Shown: piece after piece, positions 8,114-17,809 of the stretch | Layout of the letters: each line of letters begins with the position of its first letter | Numbering within the stretch: position 1 is the first letter of the stretch | Assembly (NCBI RefSeq): GCF_018613715.1 | Contig: NZ_JAGGPT010000001.1 | Coordinates: forward strand, 175,919-239,918 | Length of the DNA stretch: 64,000 bases | Reading direction: 5' to 3' | Source of the DNA: Chryseobacterium sp. ISL-6 | GTDB taxonomy: Bacteria; Bacteroidota; Bacteroidia; Flavobacteriales; Weeksellaceae | Made by a program: the position numbers and the translations under genes | Notes under the pieces: model-generated | The model's database searches: none | The model's input: only the letters and a program-made list of their open reading frames with translations | Told to the model about the DNA's origin: nothing

Positions 8114-8770
8114 TTATTCATTTGTCTTTTCTGCAAAGCAGAAAATATTTCCCAATTTGATACTGGAATAGCCATTGCTTTTGATTTTCGAAGAATTGAT
8201 CATTGCTTTGGCTAAAATATATGTAGGTAAGGGTTTTTGACTTTCTAAAAGTCCAATTTTATTTGCGAATTTTATAATTCTGCTTCCCAGGACTTCTCCT
8301 GTTCTGTCAGAATCTTTTCTCTCCAACATTCCGGGTTTGAAGATAGTGATCTTATTAAAATGGAGTTGTCTTACTGCATCTTCCAGTTCTCCTTTCATTT
8401 TAGAATAGAAAATTTTTGACTTAGGATCAGCTCCATAGGCAGAAACCAGAACATAGTCATCCACATTATTTTCTTTAGCAGCTTTTGCAAATTGATATTG
8501 ATAATCGAAATCCACTTTTCTTTGGGCTTCCTTGCTTCCTGCGGTTTTTAAAGTAGTTCCGAGACATGAGAAGGCTACATCACCTTTTACCGAATCTTTC
8601 CATTCTTCAGGATTCTCAAAATTCACTACGTGAACTTTTAATTTATCACTTTTTATATCCAGCGGTTTTCTAACGAAAACATCTACTTCATCAAACTCTT
8701 TATCATTCAACAATTGACTGACTAAATCTTTACCTGTGGCACCAGTCGCGCCTATTACCAAAGCTTTCAT
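8114..8770 (-). CDS. NAD(P)-binding Rossmann-fold protein (atypical SDR, HTATIP2-like)
   Basis: A 218-aa cytosolic protein. The N-terminal KALVIGATGATGKDLVSQLL carries the glycine-rich nucleotide-binding loop (GATGATG, residues 7-13), followed by VAFSCLGTTLKTAGSKEAQ and YVLVSAYGADPKSKIFYSKMKGELE. The last segment holds the Tyr-x3-Lys of atypical short-chain dehydrogenases (YSKMK). The pattern matches the NAD(P)H-binding/oxidoreductase HTATIP2 group. Substrate unknown. It is monocistronic, and the downstream spacer carries the heptamer array at 8080. Confidence 0.8.
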   Translation of the reverse strand: MKALVIGATGATGKDLVSQLLNDKEFDEVDVFVRKPLDIKSDKLKVHVVNFENPEEWKDSVKGDVAFSCLGTTLKTAGSKEAQRKVDFDYQYQFAKAAKENNVDDYVLVSAYGADPKSKIFYSKMKGELEDAVRQLHFNKITIFKPGMLERKDSDRTGEVLGSRIIKFANKIGLLESQKPLPTYILAKAMINSSKIKSNGYSSIKLGNIFCFAEKTNE

Positions 8771-8931
8771 AATAAATGTGATTTGTGATAAGTATAATTT
8801 TTCTTTTCCTTTCTAAATTTACTAAATTTTGATTAATAAAACAGAAAGATTAAAATATTAACAACCTAAAAATGAAATTATTCGCTAAAAATTATTATTG
8901 AATATAACTGAAACACACTCTGAAATTTTAC

Positions 8932-8939
8932 TAAGTTTG
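8932..8939 (+). promoter_or_regulatory. -7 promoter box (TAAGTTTG)
   Basis: A perfect TAnnTTTG, 22 bases before the carboxylesterase ATG at 8962. No well-spaced -33 element was recognised. Confidence 0.6.
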
Positions 8940-8961
8940 TGTTGAACCTTTTATAAATATT

Positions 8962-10443
8962 ATGGAAACATTAAAAACGGTCAGCACTCAGTACGGAGAC
9001 GTTAGTGGCATTAAAAAAGAAGATGGTATCTTAGCATTTAAAGGCATTCCTTATGCTGCCCCACCTATTGGTGTAAACCGCTTTCAACCACCCAAACCTC
9101 CAATGCCATGGACGGGTGTAAAAAATGCAACAGAATATGGTGCCACTCCGCCACAAATAACCCCAAAATCTGGACCGTTTGCTGGATTATTACCCAATGT
9201 GGTAATTCCGGGAGATGATTATTTAAACCTTAATATTTGGACTTCAGGTGTTGCTGAAAAAAAGCCAGTCATGGTTTTTATTTATGGCGGTGCCTTTACT
9301 CTTGGGTCAGGTGCTGTTTCAGGCTATGATGGGAGTCATTTTGCACGAGATGGTGTTGTTTTAGTTACCATAAATTATCGGATTGGTATTGACGGATTTT
9401 TGTGGTTTGGTGATGGGGTACCTAACCTTGGTATACTTGACCAAATTGCTGCACTCAGATGGGTTCGGGACAATATTGTAAACTTTGGTGGTGATCCTGA
9501 TAATGTTACTATTTTCGGTGAGTCTGCTGGTGGAATGAGTGTTTGTACTTTACTCGCAATGAAAGAAGCAGAAGGTTTATTTCGACGGGCTATTGCTGAG
9601 TCGGGAGCAGGACACTCAGTAATTAGTCCTTCCTCTGCAAAGCTTATTGGTACCAGGCTTGCTGAAATACTTGGTGTTGAGCCAACACGCGAAGCAATCG
9701 GACAGGTTACTCTTGAAAAGCTTTTTGCTGCACAAGGTCAATTGGGATCCGAAATTATGGCAAATCCTTCAGCAAAATTATGGGGTGAGGCTGCTTTCAA
9801 CTTAATGCCGTTTGAGCCAATAGTTGATGGTCAGTTATTAACAGCAACCCCTATAGAATGCATTGCTAAAGGCGCAAGTAAAGATATAGATATTCTTATT
9901 GGTAGTAATAGTCAGGAATTTAGATTATTTCTTGTACCTGAAGGTACCATATCAAAAATCACTGATACGGCTTTAGATATGGCAGCTTCTGCTTATGGAC
10001 TATCTACTGAGGCCATTCAAATCTATAAGGCAAACCGTCCAGATAGTTCTCCTGGTGATGTGCTAAGTGCAATTATCACAGATTGGTTTTACCGTATTCC
10101 AGCTTTGCGCGTTGCAGAAAAGCACGGCAACACACATGTATATGAATTTTCATGGGAATCACCTGCATGTAACAATCTACTTGGAGCTTGCCACGGTCTT
10201 GAGATTGCTTTTGTATTTGATAATCTGACTAATGCTGGCTTTTCCGAAATATTAGGCAACCAACTTCCACAACAATTGGCTGACAGTGTACATAAAGCAT
10301 GGGTAAATTTTGCTACTAACGGCAATCCTGGTTGGGATACTTATAATGTTAATAATCGTATATCTATGCGTTTTGATACTGTATCACAAATTACAGTCAA
10401 CGATCGAGCTGATGAACGTTCTCTCTGGGATAGAATTAGATAA
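8962..10443 (+). CDS. Type-B carboxylesterase/lipase (para-nitrobenzyl-esterase-like)
   Basis: A 493-aa alpha/beta hydrolase of the carboxylesterase type-B (COesterase) family. The N-terminal FKGIPYAAPPIG signature is present, the oxyanion segment IYGGAF lies at 107-112, and the nucleophile elbow GESAGG has Ser188. The likely triad partners are Glu319 (IGSNSQEF) and His411 (GACHGLE). No signal peptide, so it is predicted cytosolic. It hydrolyses carboxylic esters; the natural substrate is unknown. Codon and base use look slightly GC-richer and different from neighbouring genes, which may indicate recent acquisition, though no mobile element adjoins. A heptamer array follows the stop. Confidence 0.92.
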   Translation: METLKTVSTQYGDVSGIKKEDGILAFKGIPYAAPPIGVNRFQPPKPPMPWTGVKNATEYGATPPQITPKSGPFAGLLPNVVIPGDDYLNLNIWTSGVAEKKPVMVFIYGGAFTLGSGAVSGYDGSHFARDGVVLVTINYRIGIDGFLWFGDGVPNLGILDQIAALRWVRDNIVNFGGDPDNVTIFGESAGGMSVCTLLAMKEAEGLFRRAIAESGAGHSVISPSSAKLIGTRLAEILGVEPTREAIGQVTLEKLFAAQGQLGSEIMANPSAKLWGEAAFNLMPFEPIVDGQLLTATPIECIAKGASKDIDILIGSNSQEFRLFLVPEGTISKITDTALDMAASAYGLSTEAIQIYKANRPDSSPGDVLSAIITDWFYRIPALRVAEKHGNTHVYEFSWESPACNNLLGACHGLEIAFVFDNLTNAGFSEILGNQLPQQLADSVHKAWVNFATNGNPGWDTYNVNNRISMRFDTVSQITVNDRADERSLWDRIR

Positions 10444-10481
10444 TTAAAAGATTAAAGGAACTTCCTAAACATTAATTTTGC

Positions 10482-10547
10482 ACTATCAACTATCAACTAT
10501 CAACTATCAACTATCAACTATCAACTATCAACTATCAACTATCAACT
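10482..10547. repeat. Period-7 tandem repeat (actatca)n, about 9.4 copies
   Basis: A perfect 66-bp run of the heptamer actatca lies between the carboxylesterase and the YjbR gene, ending 29 bases before the ATG at 10577. It is the longest and purest of the heptamer arrays here. A length change by slippage would alter the distance from any upstream promoter to the YjbR gene without affecting a reading frame. Confidence 0.97.
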
Positions 10548-10576
10548 TTCCATTTTCACCTTTCAACTAACAAATT

Positions 10577-10930
10577 ATGGATGCTAACGAAATATTAGAT
10601 TATTGTCTTGCTAAAAAAGGAGTCACAGAAACTTTTCCTTTTGATAATGAAACGCTTGTCATGAAAGTAGGAACAAAAATGTTTCTCCTGATGGGTTTGG
10701 AGAGGCAGCCTTTGGGAATTAATGTAAAGACAGATCCCGAATGGAGTGCTGAGCTTCGCGAACAATATCCACAGATCACCGGGGCTTATCATATGAATAA
10801 AACCCATTGGAATTCAGTTTCAGTAGATGGTTTAAAAAGAGATCTTATTTTTAAACTGATTGATCAGTCTTATGAATTGGTTTTTAATTCTTTAACGAAA
10901 AAAGCGAGGGAAGAAATTACAAATACTTAA
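10577..10930 (+). CDS. MmcQ/YjbR-family protein
   Basis: A 117-aa protein of typical length. Family features are ILDYCLAKKGVTETFPFDNETLVMKVGTKMF near the N-terminus, then LGINVKTDPEW and the conserved MNKTHWNSVSVDG. YjbR proteins adopt a double-wing fold described as CyaY-like DNA-binding, but their biological role is poorly defined. The gene overlaps the convergent ribF stop by 4 bases. Its start lies just after the heptamer array and a pyrimidine-rich stretch. Confidence 0.9.
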   Translation: MDANEILDYCLAKKGVTETFPFDNETLVMKVGTKMFLLMGLERQPLGINVKTDPEWSAELREQYPQITGAYHMNKTHWNSVSVDGLKRDLIFKLIDQSYELVFNSLTKKAREEITNT

Positions 10931-11847
10931 AAATCAAATTCTTCAGTCAGTCTTTTATCTTCATCCAATCTTTCAATTAACTTTTCAAGGCCTTCAAATT
11001 TGATCTCATCATGAAGAAAATCTCTGAATTTTACCGTGATATCCTGATCATAAATATCTTCATTAAAATCAAGTATGTAGACTTCGACAGTTAAAGTATC
11101 ACCGTTTACGGTTGGATTGGTTCCAACACTCAACATCCCTTTATATGTCTGACCTTTTACTTCAACTTCAACAATATAAGCTCCTTTTTTAGGTAATAAC
11201 TTAATGGAATCAGTACCAATATTAGCAGTAGGATAACCAATTGTTCTTCCTATTTTCTTTCCATGAATTACTTTTCCTGAAACAGAGTAGGAGTAGCCCA
11301 ACATTTCATTGGCTGCAACAATGTTTCCAGCTAAAAGTGCATTCCTGATTTTTGTAGAACTGATATTGTTTTCGTGGATATTAATTGCTTCCATTTGTTC
11401 CACTTCAAAATTCAATTCTTTTGAAAGTTTTTGAAGAAGTTCAAAATTCCCACTTTTATTTTTTCCGAAAGAATGATCGTATCCTATAATAAGGTATTTT
11501 ACATTCAGCTTGTCGATAAGGATTTGACGAACAAATTCCTCTCCGGTAAGATTCCTGAATTCTTCATCAAATTCTTTTAAGAATAAATTATTGATACCAT
11601 ATTTATCGATCAGTAATTTCTTTTCATCTAACGTATTTAAAAGTTTTAAATCTTCATTTGGATTAAAAACAAATCTTGGATGTGGCCAAAAAGTAAGGAT
11701 AGCAGTCTCTAGTTGGTTTTCTGTACCCACTTTTTTTAATTCGTCAATAATACATTTATGACCTAGATGTACTCCGTCAAACATTCCTAAAGACAATGCT
11801 AGAGGCTTTTGAGAGGAATAATCTTTAAAATTCTTGAAAACTTTCAA
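10927..11847 (-). CDS. ribF: Bifunctional riboflavin kinase / FAD synthetase
   Basis: A 306-aa cytosolic enzyme making FMN from riboflavin and then FAD. The FAD-synthetase half is N-terminal: SLGMFDGVHLGHK carries the (F/Y)DGVHxGH nucleotidyltransferase motif, followed by GYDHSFGKNKSG and STKIRNALL. The flavokinase half follows with GKVIHGKKIGRTIGYPTANI, including the PTAN motif, and continues to the end. Length and order match RibF throughout bacteria. A perfect -7 box lies 20 bases upstream. The 3' end overlaps the convergent YjbR gene by 4 bases. Confidence 0.96.
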   Translation of the reverse strand: MKVFKNFKDYSSQKPLALSLGMFDGVHLGHKCIIDELKKVGTENQLETAILTFWPHPRFVFNPNEDLKLLNTLDEKKLLIDKYGINNLFLKEFDEEFRNLTGEEFVRQILIDKLNVKYLIIGYDHSFGKNKSGNFELLQKLSKELNFEVEQMEAINIHENNISSTKIRNALLAGNIVAANEMLGYSYSVSGKVIHGKKIGRTIGYPTANIGTDSIKLLPKKGAYIVEVEVKGQTYKGMLSVGTNPTVNGDTLTVEVYILDFNEDIYDQDITVKFRDFLHDEIKFEGLEKLIERLDEDKRLTEEFDF

Positions 11848-11866
11848 AACGGAAAAAATTTGACTG

Positions 11867-11874
11867 CAAATATA
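11867..11874 (-). promoter_or_regulatory. -7 promoter box for ribF (TATATTTG on minus)
   Basis: The plus strand reads CAAATATA, the complement of a perfect TAnnTTTG, 20 bases from the ribF ATG at 11847. The rest of the ribF-atpD spacer to 12164 shows no other clear element, and no perfect -7 for atpD was found. Confidence 0.6.
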
Positions 11875-12038
11875 AAGCCTTTAAAATAATCTACTATAAT
11901 GTATCGCAAGTTATTTTATGTTATTGTATTTTACGTTGTCTATTAAGTGTATAATTGGTTACCCTTTTATATGATGTTTATCTCATTGATCTGTAAATTA
12001 ACTTCAATCCGACGCATAATTATATTAAAATTAATTGA

Positions 12039-13673
<1,635 letters not shown>

Positions 13674-13721
13674 TAAATTAGACAAAAGATGTCAGACACA
13701 AGACATGAGACTTTAATGCTG

Positions 13722-13749
13722 TCTGAAATCTGAAATCTGGAATCTGAAA
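13722..13749. repeat. Period-7 tandem repeat (tctgaaa)n between atpD and atpC
   Basis: Four heptamers (tctgaaa, tctgaaa, tctggaa, tctgaaa) lie within the 93-base atpD-atpC spacer, 17 bases before the atpC ATG. Because it falls inside an operon, a change in copy number would alter only the intercistronic distance. Confidence 0.85.
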
Positions 13750-13766
13750 TCTTCAAATCTAAAGAA

Positions 13767-14048
13767 ATGAATATAAAAATTTTAACACCAGAACACGTAG
13801 TTTTTGAAGGTGAAGTAACTTCAGTATTACTGCCGGGAAAAAATGGTGAATTCCACATCATGAAAAACCACGCAGGAATCGTTTCTTCTTTAATTAACGG
13901 TAAGGTAAAATTATATGTGAATTCTATTGATGAAACGTATGCTAAAAACTTTACAAGAGAGAATGAAAAAGATTCGGTTTTTTCTTATCCTATCAAAAGC
14001 GGTGTTGTAGAATTTAATCATGATAAAGGGATTATCCTTTGTGAGTAA
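13767..14048 (+). CDS. atpC: F1 ATP synthase subunit epsilon, short form
   Basis: A 93-aa protein matching the N-terminal beta-sandwich of the epsilon subunit: MNIKILTPEHVVFEGEVTSVLLPGKNGEFHIMKNHAGIVSSL with the conserved G-x-F-x-(I/V)-L/M-x-x-H-A. The C-terminal helical hairpin of longer epsilon subunits is missing, as is usual in Flavobacteriia, so inhibition by an extended epsilon C-terminus is not expected. It sits in the central stalk of ATP synthase. It is cotranscribed with atpD and followed by a strong terminator at 14077. Confidence 0.95.
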   Translation: MNIKILTPEHVVFEGEVTSVLLPGKNGEFHIMKNHAGIVSSLINGKVKLYVNSIDETYAKNFTRENEKDSVFSYPIKSGVVEFNHDKGIILCE

Positions 14049-14076
14049 TTAAATGAAAAGCTAAATATATTTTCAA

Positions 14077-14104
14077 AAAGTGTAACTTTGGTTACACTTT
14101 TTTT
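14077..14104 (+). terminator. Rho-independent terminator of atpDC
   Basis: Perfect 10-bp arms aaagtgtaac (14077-14086) and gttacacttt (14091-14100) with a 4-base loop and a T tract. Confidence 0.95.
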
Positions 14105-14127
14105 ATGTAATGTAAAAATCTGATTTT

Positions 14128-14949
14128 ATGAAAAAAAGTACGGTCATGTTGTTTACAGTTTTGAGTATCTTGTTTAATGCTCAGAATTTTAAAACTAAAA
14201 GGGGGATTGTAAGTCTTGATGGTGTGCACGTCGCGAAAATTTCAAATAAATCAAATCAATACACTTTTATGGATCTTAAAGAAACTCCGATCTATACAAT
14301 GGAATTCATTGATAAAAGTGTTGTTGATTCTGTAAGAGATAGTTATATAACATTAAACAGGGTATATAACAGGGATAAAACAATAGAACTGGATTATATC
14401 TCTCCATCAGCTTTTTCTGGTGAAGAAAAATCGGCAGTTTATACTTCTATAAAAGGTTTGAAACTGATTGATAATAAAGGGATCAATGTTAAGAATTTAG
14501 ATGAGCTTTTTACGAATATGCCTAAACGGAAGCTTGATAGTAAAACAAAAGATGCTTACGCTATAAGAAGTAAAATTGATAAACTGAAAATTGAAGTCAA
14601 CAGCGTTGGCGAAATTCTAAGTAATGGTGTTCCTGTAGGGTATTTTACCAATCTACCAGTCAGCTTTGGTTCTGATGATACAATCGCCGAAAAAACCTTT
14701 GTTGATATTGAAATTTATGATGCTAAGAGTAAGTATATTGGAAAATATATTACAACCACAAAGCAGATCAAAACCGCTGGTGGGAAATCGTTTACGCTCT
14801 ATAGAGAGATGTCCGGAAGGGCTTCAATATTAAAATTTCCTACCTACAAAGCTATCGCCGAACGAATGGCAATTATGGATCCTAATTTTATAAAAGTCCA
14901 AGAAAAAGTGGTAGTAGGAGCTGTGGTAAAAGATGGTGTTGAGAAATAA
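14128..14949 (+). CDS. Unrecognised exported protein
   Basis: A 273-aa protein with a short signal peptide (MKKSTVMLFTVLSILFNAQ). The mature protein starts KTKRGIVSLDGVHVAKISNK and continues as mixed alpha/beta with many charged residues. No catalytic motif, lipobox, repeat or membrane segment is visible, so it is predicted soluble and periplasmic. It starts 24 bases after the atpC terminator and is monocistronic. No family could be assigned; it is probably one of the many Chryseobacterium-specific exported proteins. Confidence 0.7.
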   Translation: MKKSTVMLFTVLSILFNAQNFKTKRGIVSLDGVHVAKISNKSNQYTFMDLKETPIYTMEFIDKSVVDSVRDSYITLNRVYNRDKTIELDYISPSAFSGEEKSAVYTSIKGLKLIDNKGINVKNLDELFTNMPKRKLDSKTKDAYAIRSKIDKLKIEVNSVGEILSNGVPVGYFTNLPVSFGSDDTIAEKTFVDIEIYDAKSKYIGKYITTTKQIKTAGGKSFTLYREMSGRASILKFPTYKAIAERMAIMDPNFIKVQEKVVVGAVVKDGVEK

Positions 14950-15000
14950 AAAGTAGAATCATTAGTTGAAAATTGCTGAACTATCTACGAAAAAATCAGA

Positions 15001-17190
15001 TTACAAACTTAAAATAACACCATTATCTTTTAGCTGCTGCATAGGTTTTGAAAACCAAAATAATTCAAAATCTTCAAAACTTTCTTCAAACTGAGTTTTA
15101 AGCTGCTGAAGTGTAATTTTCTTCGCACTTTCTTTAGAATTGTCTTTAAGTATTTCCATTAACCATTCAGCTTTTTCCTGTTCCAGATCCACTTTTACAA
15201 TATTGGTTTTTAAATGGAATGTAAGCTGGGTATACGGCCAGGAGTTCTGTTTTTTTGTTTTAATGTAATTCTCAGCGATCACGTTTTTATCTAAGAAAAT
15301 AATTTTTGAATTTCCTTTAAATATAAAACTATCATCTTCTAAAAGACAATCGTGAATATAATCAGGGTGAATGGTTGTTTTCGGGATTTTAAAATCAAAC
15401 CAATCCTGCAGAGGAATTTCAAAATTGATCCCATGCATATAATTGAATAAAGATTTCTTTAAGCCAAAACTAAATTTACTATGATCAATACCTGTTTTAT
15501 CTGTAAAATCAATATCGTTATTAGCAAACAAAATTTCCTGTTTAATAGGGGTAACTCCAAACTCTTCTGGATTTAAGCCTACCGGTGAATGAGCGGTCAT
15601 GGCAAACTGATGCCAAAATCCACTTTGTAAAATTCCCATTTCAAATAATTGACGAACCATCTCCAGAGAGTCGACGGTTTCCTGAACTGTTTGGGTAGGG
15701 TAGCCATACATCAGGTAAGCATGGATCATAACTCCGGCCTCAGTAAAATTTCTTGTTACCTGAGCAACTTGGTCTACCGAAATCCCTTTATCAATTAATT
15801 TTAATAAACGGTCACTGGCAACTTCCAATCCTCCGGAAACAGCTACACAACCTGAAAGTTTTAATAAAAAACAAAGATCTTTGGTAAAGCTCTTTTCAAA
15901 GCGAATATTGGTCCACCAGGTAACTACTAAATTTCTTCGTAAAATTTCCAAAGCAACTTCTCTCATTAGAGCGGGTGGTGCTGCTTCATCTACAAAATGA
16001 AATCCTGTTTCGCCTGTACTTTTAATGAGATCTTCCATTCTGTCGACCAGAATTTTTGCAGAAATAGGCTCATAAATTTTGATATAATCTAATGATATAT
16101 CACAAAAAGTACATTTGCCCCAGTAGCAGCCATGTGCCATTGTAAGTTTATTCCATCTTCCATCACTCCATAAACTGTGCATTGGATTTGCAATTTCAAT
16201 AACCGAAATATATCTGTCTAGCTGTAAATCGGTATATTCAGGTGTTCCTACTTGAGCTTGTTTATAATCGTGTCTTTTCGAATTGTTCTTATAAGTTACT
16301 TTTTCATTTTCTATTAAGAAAGTCCGTTTAAATTCTGCAATTTCGGATTGGCTATTTAGATTTTCGTAAAGAAGTTCAATAGGAAGTTCACCATCATCCA
16401 GTGTAATAAAATCGAAAAATTCAAAGACTCTGGCATCTTTTACTTCTCTTAATTCTGTGTTTGGGAAACCTCCGCCCATTGCAGTTTTAATGTGGGGAAA
16501 GTTATCTTTAATGTATTTTGCACATCTAAATGCTGCATACAAATTTCCAGGAAAAGGAATAGAAAAGCATACCAGTTTTGGCTGAGCAAATTCTAATTTT
16601 TCCTGAAGAATACTTAAGGTTATATGGTCAATAAATGTTTGGCCTCCGATCAGTTTTAAATACAATTCGTCAAAAGAATTAGCACTTTTTCCCAAACGTT
16701 CCGCATATCTGCTGAAACCAAAATCTGAATCTATATTTTCAATAATATAATCAGATAGGTCTTCTAAATATAAAGTACACAGATGTTTAGCTTTGTCCTG
16801 TAAACCCATGTTTCCGAAAGCAAATTCCATATCATCCAATTGGTTGAAACGGGAAGCTTCCGGTAAAAAATTCATGCTGCAGATCTGCCTTGCCAATGTG
16901 AAATTTTTACCTTGTAAGAAAAGTATAACCTGATCAATGGTTCTTAGATATTCTTCTCTTAAAGCAAAAATTCTCTGAGAATTTTCTGAAGTATTTTTAA
17001 GGTTAATTTTTTTATTAAAAATATTCTGAAGCCCGTCTTTTGAGAATAACTCCAAAATAACTTCAATCCCCAAATCAATCTGATAGCTGGAAATATTTTT
17101 GGTATTTAGAAAACCTTTAATATAAGCTGTTGCAGGATAAGGAGTGTTAAGTTGGGTAAAAGGCGGAGTGATAAGAAGCAGATCTTTCAA
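15001..17190 (-). CDS. B12-binding-type radical SAM protein
   Basis: A 729-aa protein. The N-terminal LLLITPPFTQLNTPYPATAYIKGFL and the strand-helix region around 205-275 (VCFSIPFPGNLYAAFRCAKYI; AMGGGFPN) resemble the cobalamin-binding/Rossmann half of B12-dependent radical SAM enzymes. The radical SAM core follows, with the 4Fe-4S ligands in HGCYWGKCTFC (Cys355, Cys360, Cys363). This is a CX4CX2C spacing rather than the canonical CX3CX2C. GGLEVASDRLL and MIHAYLMYGYPTQT are further SAM-core elements. It is cytosolic, and the reaction cannot be inferred. It is monocistronic with a -7 box at 17205. Confidence 0.82.
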   Translation of the reverse strand: MKDLLLITPPFTQLNTPYPATAYIKGFLNTKNISSYQIDLGIEVILELFSKDGLQNIFNKKINLKNTSENSQRIFALREEYLRTIDQVILFLQGKNFTLARQICSMNFLPEASRFNQLDDMEFAFGNMGLQDKAKHLCTLYLEDLSDYIIENIDSDFGFSRYAERLGKSANSFDELYLKLIGGQTFIDHITLSILQEKLEFAQPKLVCFSIPFPGNLYAAFRCAKYIKDNFPHIKTAMGGGFPNTELREVKDARVFEFFDFITLDDGELPIELLYENLNSQSEIAEFKRTFLIENEKVTYKNNSKRHDYKQAQVGTPEYTDLQLDRYISVIEIANPMHSLWSDGRWNKLTMAHGCYWGKCTFCDISLDYIKIYEPISAKILVDRMEDLIKSTGETGFHFVDEAAPPALMREVALEILRRNLVVTWWTNIRFEKSFTKDLCFLLKLSGCVAVSGGLEVASDRLLKLIDKGISVDQVAQVTRNFTEAGVMIHAYLMYGYPTQTVQETVDSLEMVRQLFEMGILQSGFWHQFAMTAHSPVGLNPEEFGVTPIKQEILFANNDIDFTDKTGIDHSKFSFGLKKSLFNYMHGINFEIPLQDWFDFKIPKTTIHPDYIHDCLLEDDSFIFKGNSKIIFLDKNVIAENYIKTKKQNSWPYTQLTFHLKTNIVKVDLEQEKAEWLMEILKDNSKESAKKITLQQLKTQFEESFEDFELFWFSKPMQQLKDNGVILSL

Positions 17191-17204
17191 TAGAAAAATT
17201 TTTA

Positions 17205-17212
17205 CAAATTTA
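17205..17212 (-). promoter_or_regulatory. -7 promoter box for the radical SAM gene (TAAATTTG on minus)
   Basis: The plus strand CAAATTTA is the complement of a perfect TAnnTTTG, 14 bases from the ATG at 17190. Confidence 0.55.
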
Positions 17213-17275
17213 TTTTAAATTATTATATTCTGTACTATAAAGACTAGCAGCTTATAAAATGTGAAGGTGTGAAGG

Positions 17276-17737
17276 TTATTTATTTAAACCAAACTTTGTA
17301 ATTGTAAGATTTATTTTTTTCATCCATTCATTAGGTTTCGCAGAATAGCCTGAAGAAGCAATCGCTTTAACCCATTCAGTATAATTATTATTATCTTTTA
17401 GTTTAGTGTAGAGTTTCTTTTTTGAGAGCAGTCGACAAAAAGCCTCATAACTTTCTTTTACAGAGCCAAAGCTCTTAAATCTCGAAGAATTAATATCATT
17501 TTTCCCTAACATACCAAAATGATTGTTTAGGGTCTTACTGGCTTTACTGGTTCCCGCTCCGGATTCAACAATGGCAATAGCCAGTATAACCGAACTTGGA
17601 ATTCCGTACTGTTTTGAGAGATTCATAGCGATATCTTTATGATTATCGATATAGGAACGTTGAGCCGTAGCGTTAGTGAAAAAAAGCAGTAGAAAAAGGC
17701 TAATAATAGCAATTCTGATATTTTTAGAATTTTTCAT
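17276..17737 (-). CDS. Exported glucosaminidase-domain peptidoglycan hydrolase (GH73-like)
   Basis: A 153-aa protein with a signal peptide (residues 1-25, ending TNATAQ). The mature part is a minimal Mannosyl-glycoprotein endo-beta-N-acetylglucosaminidase (LYZ2/GH73) domain: IPSSVILAIAIVESGAGTSKASKTLNNHFGMLG, with Glu58 of VESG in the catalytic position, then KSFGSVKESYEAF and WVKAIASSGYSAKPNEWMKKI. It probably cleaves peptidoglycan glycan strands in the periplasm. It lacks the cell-wall binding repeats of larger autolysins. It lies upstream of the radical SAM gene with an 85-base gap, and no shared role is evident. Confidence 0.87.
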   Translation of the reverse strand: MKNSKNIRIAIISLFLLLFFTNATAQRSYIDNHKDIAMNLSKQYGIPSSVILAIAIVESGAGTSKASKTLNNHFGMLGKNDINSSRFKSFGSVKESYEAFCRLLSKKKLYTKLKDNNNYTEWVKAIASSGYSAKPNEWMKKINLTITKFGLNK

Positions 17738-17768
17738 ATAAATTCATTTTGACGTAAATTTATTAGAC

Positions 17769-17802
17769 AAAAAGGTCATTCTATTTCAAATGACCTTTTT
17801 TA
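17769..17802. terminator. Hairpin terminator after the acyltransferase gene
   Basis: The 12-bp arms aaaaaggtcatt (17769-17780) and aatgaccttttt (17789-17800) have an 8-base loop. On the minus strand the hairpin follows the stop at 17810 and ends in a T-run. Confidence 0.9.
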
Positions 17803-17809
17803 TTTTTAA

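Noticed and set aside
10482..10547. CRISPR array
   Set aside because: The unit is only seven bases with no spacers and no cas genes; it is a simple tandem repeat.
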